A DNA stretch of 64,000 nt, taken from assembly GCA_046329535.1 (NCBI GenBank), contig JAXLUN010000001.1, positions 682,001 through 746,000 of the forward strand, in the 5' to 3' direction. This DNA comes from Bog-950 sp046329535 (GTDB lineage Bacteria; Bacteroidota; Bacteroidia; Chitinophagales; LD1). Of this stretch, positions 62,912-64,000 are shown one piece after another (the first letter of the stretch is position 1; each line of letters begins with the position of its first letter). The position numbers were made by a program, and so were the translations under genes. The notes beneath the pieces were generated by a model. That model worked only from the letters and a program-made list of their open reading frames with translations, was not told the DNA's origin and ran no database searches.

Positions 62912-64000
62912 TTATCTCACGATAGTGATGCTGCCTTTATATACTTTTTCATTGTATCCATCAAGAAACACTGCCTTCATTACGTATACACATACTGACG
63001 GGCCTATTAACTCCCCCTTGTAAACTCCGTCCCATTTAAACTCAGGGTCATTGGATTCATATAATTTTTCACCCCAACGGTCGAAAATCATGATGTTGAA
63101 TTTTTTGATGCCCGAAAGATTTCCAAACAATTGATAGAAATCGTTGTTCCCATCTCCATTAGGTGTAAATGCATTTGGGGTGAAGATTGTATGGTCCGCA
63201 ATTACCTCAACCGAAACTGTATCGCTTGCTTCACACCTATTAGTATCAATAGCTATTACGGTATATAATGTTGACTGCCCGGGCTGTACAGTTACGTCCG
63301 TACAGGTATTGCAGTTCATTCCAAAAACCGGTGTCCAACTATAAGTTGTAAAGGCAGTTCCGGTACTTGCTGCATGTAAATCAATAGTTTGGCCTAACGT
63401 AATGGATCCGCCTCCACTTGCATTCACACTAAAGGAATTTTGATTGACTACAAAAAATGATGTATCGAATGGACAACCGTTTGCATCGCTTATGGTTACA
63501 CTATAGTTTCCCGGATGTATGTTATCTAAATCTTCGGTTGATAATCCATTACTCCAGTGAAACTCGTAAGGGGCAGTTCCATTGTTGACAGTTAGATTAA
63601 TATTGCCCGTTGCACTGACACAAGGTAAAGGAGTTATTTCTGCAGTTGCCATTAGCTGTGGTAATGTATTAATGTTTGCCTGGGCAGTTTGTACACAGTG
63701 CTGAGCATCGGTAACGGTTACTTTATAAGTTCCGGATGAAACATTCGAAATATCTTCTGTAAACAAGTGGTTACTCCACTCAAAATTATAAGGTGTTGTA
63801 CCTCCGGTTACAGAAGAATTGATACTACCATTGTTTCCTCCCTGACAAGCTACATCTATAGTAGCGAGTGTTACATTAAGTACAGCTGGCTCACTTATTC
63901 CAATAGCTCCTGTTGTAGCAGTGCATCCTTTAGCATCAGTAACGGTAACAAAGTATAAGCCTGCCGAAATGTTGGTTATGTTTTGTGTTGCTGAGCCGTT
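62912..64000 (-). CDS. Large adhesin with SprB-type repeats and T9SS type B C-terminal domain (N-terminus missing)
   Basis: The frame is open from base 64000, so the N-terminal part lies outside; about 362 C-terminal residues are seen. At least three SprB-like repeats are visible, each with a GSIN...GGTxPYNFEWSN...GTYKVTVTD pattern. A PKD-like region follows, and the C-terminal about 85 residues are the gliding-motility-associated (CHU_C, type B) domain (TPNAFTPNGDGNNDFY, FDRWGEKLYES). Type B cargo is usually anchored through PorP/SprF proteins, and one is encoded at 54870-55850. This is probably a surface adhesin. Confidence 0.86.
   Translation of the reverse strand, partial: NGSATQNITNISAGLYFVTVTDAKGCTATTGAIGISEPAVLNVTLATIDVACQGGNNGSINSSVTGGTTPYNFEWSNHLFTEDISNVSSGTYKVTVTDAQHCVQTAQANINTLPQLMATAEITPLPCVSATGNINLTVNNGTAPYEFHWSNGLSTEDLDNIHPGNYSVTISDANGCPFDTSFFVVNQNSFSVNASGGGSITLGQTIDLHAASTGTAFTTYSWTPVFGMNCNTCTDVTVQPGQSTLYTVIAIDTNRCEASDTVSVEVIADHTIFTPNAFTPNGDGNNDFYQLFGNLSGIKKFNIMIFDRWGEKLYESNDPEFKWDGVYKGELIGPSVCVYVMKAVFLDGYNEKVYKGSITIVR

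Overview
The window comes from a member of the Bacteroidota, probably a gliding or T9SS-competent environmental lineage (order not resolvable from this sequence). The evidence is a gldK-gldL-gldM-gldN type IX secretion (T9SS) motor operon, a PorP/SprF-like outer-membrane protein, an SprE/PorW-like lipoprotein, three cargo proteins with T9SS type A or type B C-terminal domains, SprB-type repeats, a DUF5686 outer-membrane protein, and promoters of the Bacteroidota form TTG-N(18-19)-TAnnTTTG. GC content is moderate. No rRNA, tRNA, CRISPR array, insertion sequence or prophage was seen. It reads as ordinary chromosome with dense small operons.

Layout. 1-8 kb: a partial fatty-acid-hydroxylase/sterol-desaturase protein behind a family 1 beta-glucosidase, then CPBP protease, extended SDR and YhhN (lysoplasmalogenase-like) genes, a CBS protein, and an SSS symporter with a small SMR-type transporter. 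7.4-8.2 kb is noncoding and carries a GC-rich REP-like repeat. 8.2-16 kb: a secreted Ig-repeat hydrolase with a T9SS signal, a second YhhN, a phasin/histone-H1-like protein, an AarF/UbiB kinase, a lone ExbD, an alpha/beta hydrolase and a double-CBS protein. 16-26 kb is an envelope block: DUF5686 barrel, PBP1A, SprE/PorW-like lipoprotein, M23 endopeptidase, bactofilin and AtpZ. 26-35.6 kb: a T9SS adhesin-like protein, an antiquitin-type aldehyde dehydrogenase with an M1 peptidase, a TPR protein, DedA and AroE. 35.6-43.3 kb is a minus-strand run: a membrane protein, RmuC, two methyltransferases, an epimerase-glycosyltransferase fusion, a split transketolase and a YfcE-like phosphoesterase. The run from the phosphoesterase to the methyltransferases looks like a glycan or glycolipid biosynthesis operon. 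43.3-54.8 kb: MscS, a small secreted protein, a TIGR01777 epimerase, an oligopeptide ABC transporter (binding protein plus two unusually long permeases, no ATPase), PdxA, leucyl aminopeptidase, RsmA and a D-2-hydroxyacid dehydrogenase. 54.9-60.5 kb: PorP/SprF-like protein and gldKLMN. 60.6-64 kb: DUF177, ribosomal protein L32, a MATE exporter and the C-terminal part of a large SprB-repeat adhesin.

How the genes fit together. The GldKLMN motor, SprE/PorW and PorP/SprF belong to one secretion and gliding machine. The Ig-repeat hydrolase, the PKD/SprB protein at 25.9 kb and the adhesin at the right edge are its likely cargo. PBP1A, the M23 enzyme and bactofilin form a cell-wall and shape group beside SprE.

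The most striking anomaly is a cluster of nine apparent single- or double-base indels between about 56.72 and 58.29 kb. They break gldK, gldL and gldM, while every other long gene in the window is open. The restored reading keeps family motifs, so local sequence error is the simplest explanation. The best candidate for undescribed biology is the split transketolase / epimerase-GT2 fusion / double methyltransferase operon.
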